A stretch of 15,701 nucleotides of DNA from Bacteroidetes bacterium 4572_114 (GTDB lineage Bacteria; Bacteroidota; Bacteroidia; Bacteroidales; 4484-276): contig NIVA01000075.1 of the NCBI GenBank assembly GCA_002254335.1, positions 1 to 15,701 on the forward strand, read 5' to 3'. Positions 14,073 through 15,701 of this stretch are shown here, in pieces (position 1 is the stretch's first letter; each line of letters opens with the position of its first letter). The notes beneath the pieces were generated by a model, which had not been told where the DNA came from, searched no databases, and saw only the letters and a list, made by a program, of their open reading frames with translations. The position numbers and the translations under genes are program-made.

Positions 14073-15701
14073 ATGGAAGATACAAATAAGAACAACGAAA
14101 AACCGAAGCCCGAAAACAGCAAGGAAGAAAGCCACTACGAAGCGGCCGGTTACGGTTTCAATGATGATGAAATCCCTGATGGGGAAGTAGTCAGTGGGGA
14201 GGGTTTAATTGATCAAGGCGAACCCCCGAAAAGTGATAACGGTTTCGACCTTGAAAAGCAACGATCCAATGTTGATATTCTTGAAGAAGGGTTCAAAAAG
14301 CACAGGTCTATCAAAAAATATGTCCTAATATTTTGGGCAATCATCGTTATCATTGCGCTGGGCGTTGGCTTCATGTTTTTCGGTATTTCAATGGGATGGT
14401 TCGGCTTTATGCCTTCATTTGAGGAACTGGAAAACCCACAAACATTTCTCGCCTCCGAAATTTATTCGCACGATAACAAACTGTTGGGCACCTATTATGT
14501 AGAAAATCGCAGCAAGATTTATTACCATAATATTTCACCTTATATAACAGATGCCCTGGTTGCCACCGAAGATGTAAGGTATAACGACCATTCGGGCATC
14601 GACGTAAAAGCCCTTGGCCGTGTGCTCTTCGGTGCTTTATCAGGACAGGACAAGGGGGGCGGGAGTACGATTACACAGCAATTGGCCAAAAACCTCTTCC
14701 CCCGCGAATACAACCAATCGAAGTTGGAATTGGCTTTTAGGAAATTTAAAGAGTGGGTAATTGCCGTGAAACTCGAAAAACGGTACAGCAAGGAAGAGAT
14801 CATCACTATGTACCTCAACAAATTCGATTTTCTCAACCTTGCAGTTGGCATTAAATCTGCATCACGGGTTTATTTCAGTACAACACCTGCCCAACTCGAC
14901 CTGAACCAATCGGCCCTTTTGGTGGGCATGGTCAAAAACCCATCATTGTACAACCCATTGCGCAGGCCTGAATTAGCCCGCGACCGGCGCAACACCGTAC
15001 TTTCACAAATGGAAAAGTATGGCTATATTTCTGGCGAAGTGGCCGATTCGGTGAAGCAATTACCATTAGGCCTTGTATTTCAGAAAGTTGATCATAACAT
15101 CGGGACGGCAACCTATTTTAAGGAATTTCTGCGCGGCGAAATAAAACAATGGTGCAACGAGCATCTTAAACCTAACGGGGAGCCATACGACCTGTACCGC
15201 GATGGTTTAAGGATTTATACCACCATCGACTCGAGGTTACAAAAATATGCCGAAGAGGCTGTTACCGACCATCTGTCGCTTGATCTCCAACCCGCTTTTT
15301 ATGCACACTGGAAGGGACGTAAATATGCACCATTCGTATTTGAACCAGACACAATTAAACCACAGGTCAAAAAGATTATGGGCCAGGCCATGCGGCGCAG
15401 CGAGAGGTACAGGAAACTCAAATTGGCCGAAATTGGGCCAGACTCGATAGAGAAATGTACAGGTAAGCATTGAATTGCCTGACGGAAAATACTGGGCCCC
15501 AAAAAACTCCTCACGGGAAAAACAGGGCGAAATGGTAACCCTGAAATGGGCGTTGGCACATTCGGTAAATTGGGTGTCGGCTTATTTGATGAAACGATTT
15601 TCGCCCATGGCCGTAAGCCGGATGGCCAAAACAATGGGCGTTACTTCAGAAATCCCTGCTGTCCCGGCAATAGCACTCGGCACACCTGACATTTCACTTT
15701 A
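14073..15701 (+). pseudogene. Class A penicillin-binding protein (PBP1A type), internal deletion and frameshift, 3' end outside window
   Basis: The first frame (14073-15473, 466 residues) has an acidic cytoplasmic N-terminus of about 80 residues, one transmembrane helix (about 83-104) and a glycosyltransferase-51 domain with EDVRYNDHSGID (166-177) and GGGSTITQQLAKNLF (195-209). It continues into the start of the transpeptidase domain (IYTTIDSRLQKYAEEAV ... MRRSERYRKLKLAEIGPDSI) and then stops. The next frame from 15454 continues as a true PBP: NVQVSIELPDGKYWAPKNSS, EMVTLKWALAHSVNWVSAYL, AVPAIALGTPDISL, open to the window edge. Between the halves roughly 90-100 residues expected in relatives are missing, including the GSTFKP acyl-serine (SxxK) motif. 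As drawn it could polymerise glycan but not cross-link. Confidence 0.85.

Overview
The window reads as chromosomal DNA of a member of the Bacteroidota, probably a Bacteroidales/Marinilabiliales-like environmental lineage. The evidence is two secreted proteins with type IX secretion (T9SS) C-terminal sorting domains, a GldH gliding/T9SS lipoprotein, several TAnnTTTG -7 promoter boxes of the Bacteroidota type, and very A-rich ribosome-binding regions. I did no database search, so the placement below phylum is inference.

Layout, left to right. Positions 1-2025 hold the 3' part of a large T9SS-exported PKD-domain protein that ends at a perfect-palindrome terminator. A + strand housekeeping series then appears in pieces: holB (DNA polymerase III delta'), ricT/PSP1, gldH and a class A penicillin-binding protein. 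Between holB and ricT lies a small antitoxin-like gene followed by a PIN-domain toxin remnant that is interrupted and truncated. Between ricT and gldH sit about 7.5 kb of accessory DNA. On the - strand these are an RloA/RloB (AbiL-like) defence pair whose ATPase is broken, and a UbiD-type decarboxylase that is broken. On the + strand is an apparently intact ketoacyl-ACP synthase III. Next come remnants of a PfkB sugar kinase and an EamA-type transporter, a 129-bp MITE with a 6-bp target duplication, and a - strand secreted Asp-box (BNR-like) protein with a T9SS tail. The window ends inside the PBP gene.

Two themes stand out. First, several genes (UbiD, RloA, PBP1A, and the PfkB/EamA pair) look as if an internal block was cut out: both flanks still resemble the family, but the middle is missing and the frame is shifted. 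This is either real decay or a systematic assembly error, and raw reads would decide. The PBP case removes the catalytic SxxK serine of a gene that should be important, which favours an artefact. Second, the intergenic spaces carry a modular repeat family: arrays in a strict 8-bp register (GGAGTGAT, GGAGGAAT and similar), related 7-bp arrays (GGGTGAT/CGGGTGC), a recurrent GGGACAAA-like border, and a conserved core of about 50 bp present at two loci in opposite orientation.

Functionally, HolB belongs to the clamp loader, RicT to an Fe-S regulatory complex, GldH to the gliding/T9SS machinery that would help export the two sorting-domain proteins, and the PBP to peptidoglycan synthesis. The - strand ATPase/RloB pair would have been a phage-defence module, now apparently non-functional. 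I found no tRNA, rRNA, CRISPR array or intact transposase.
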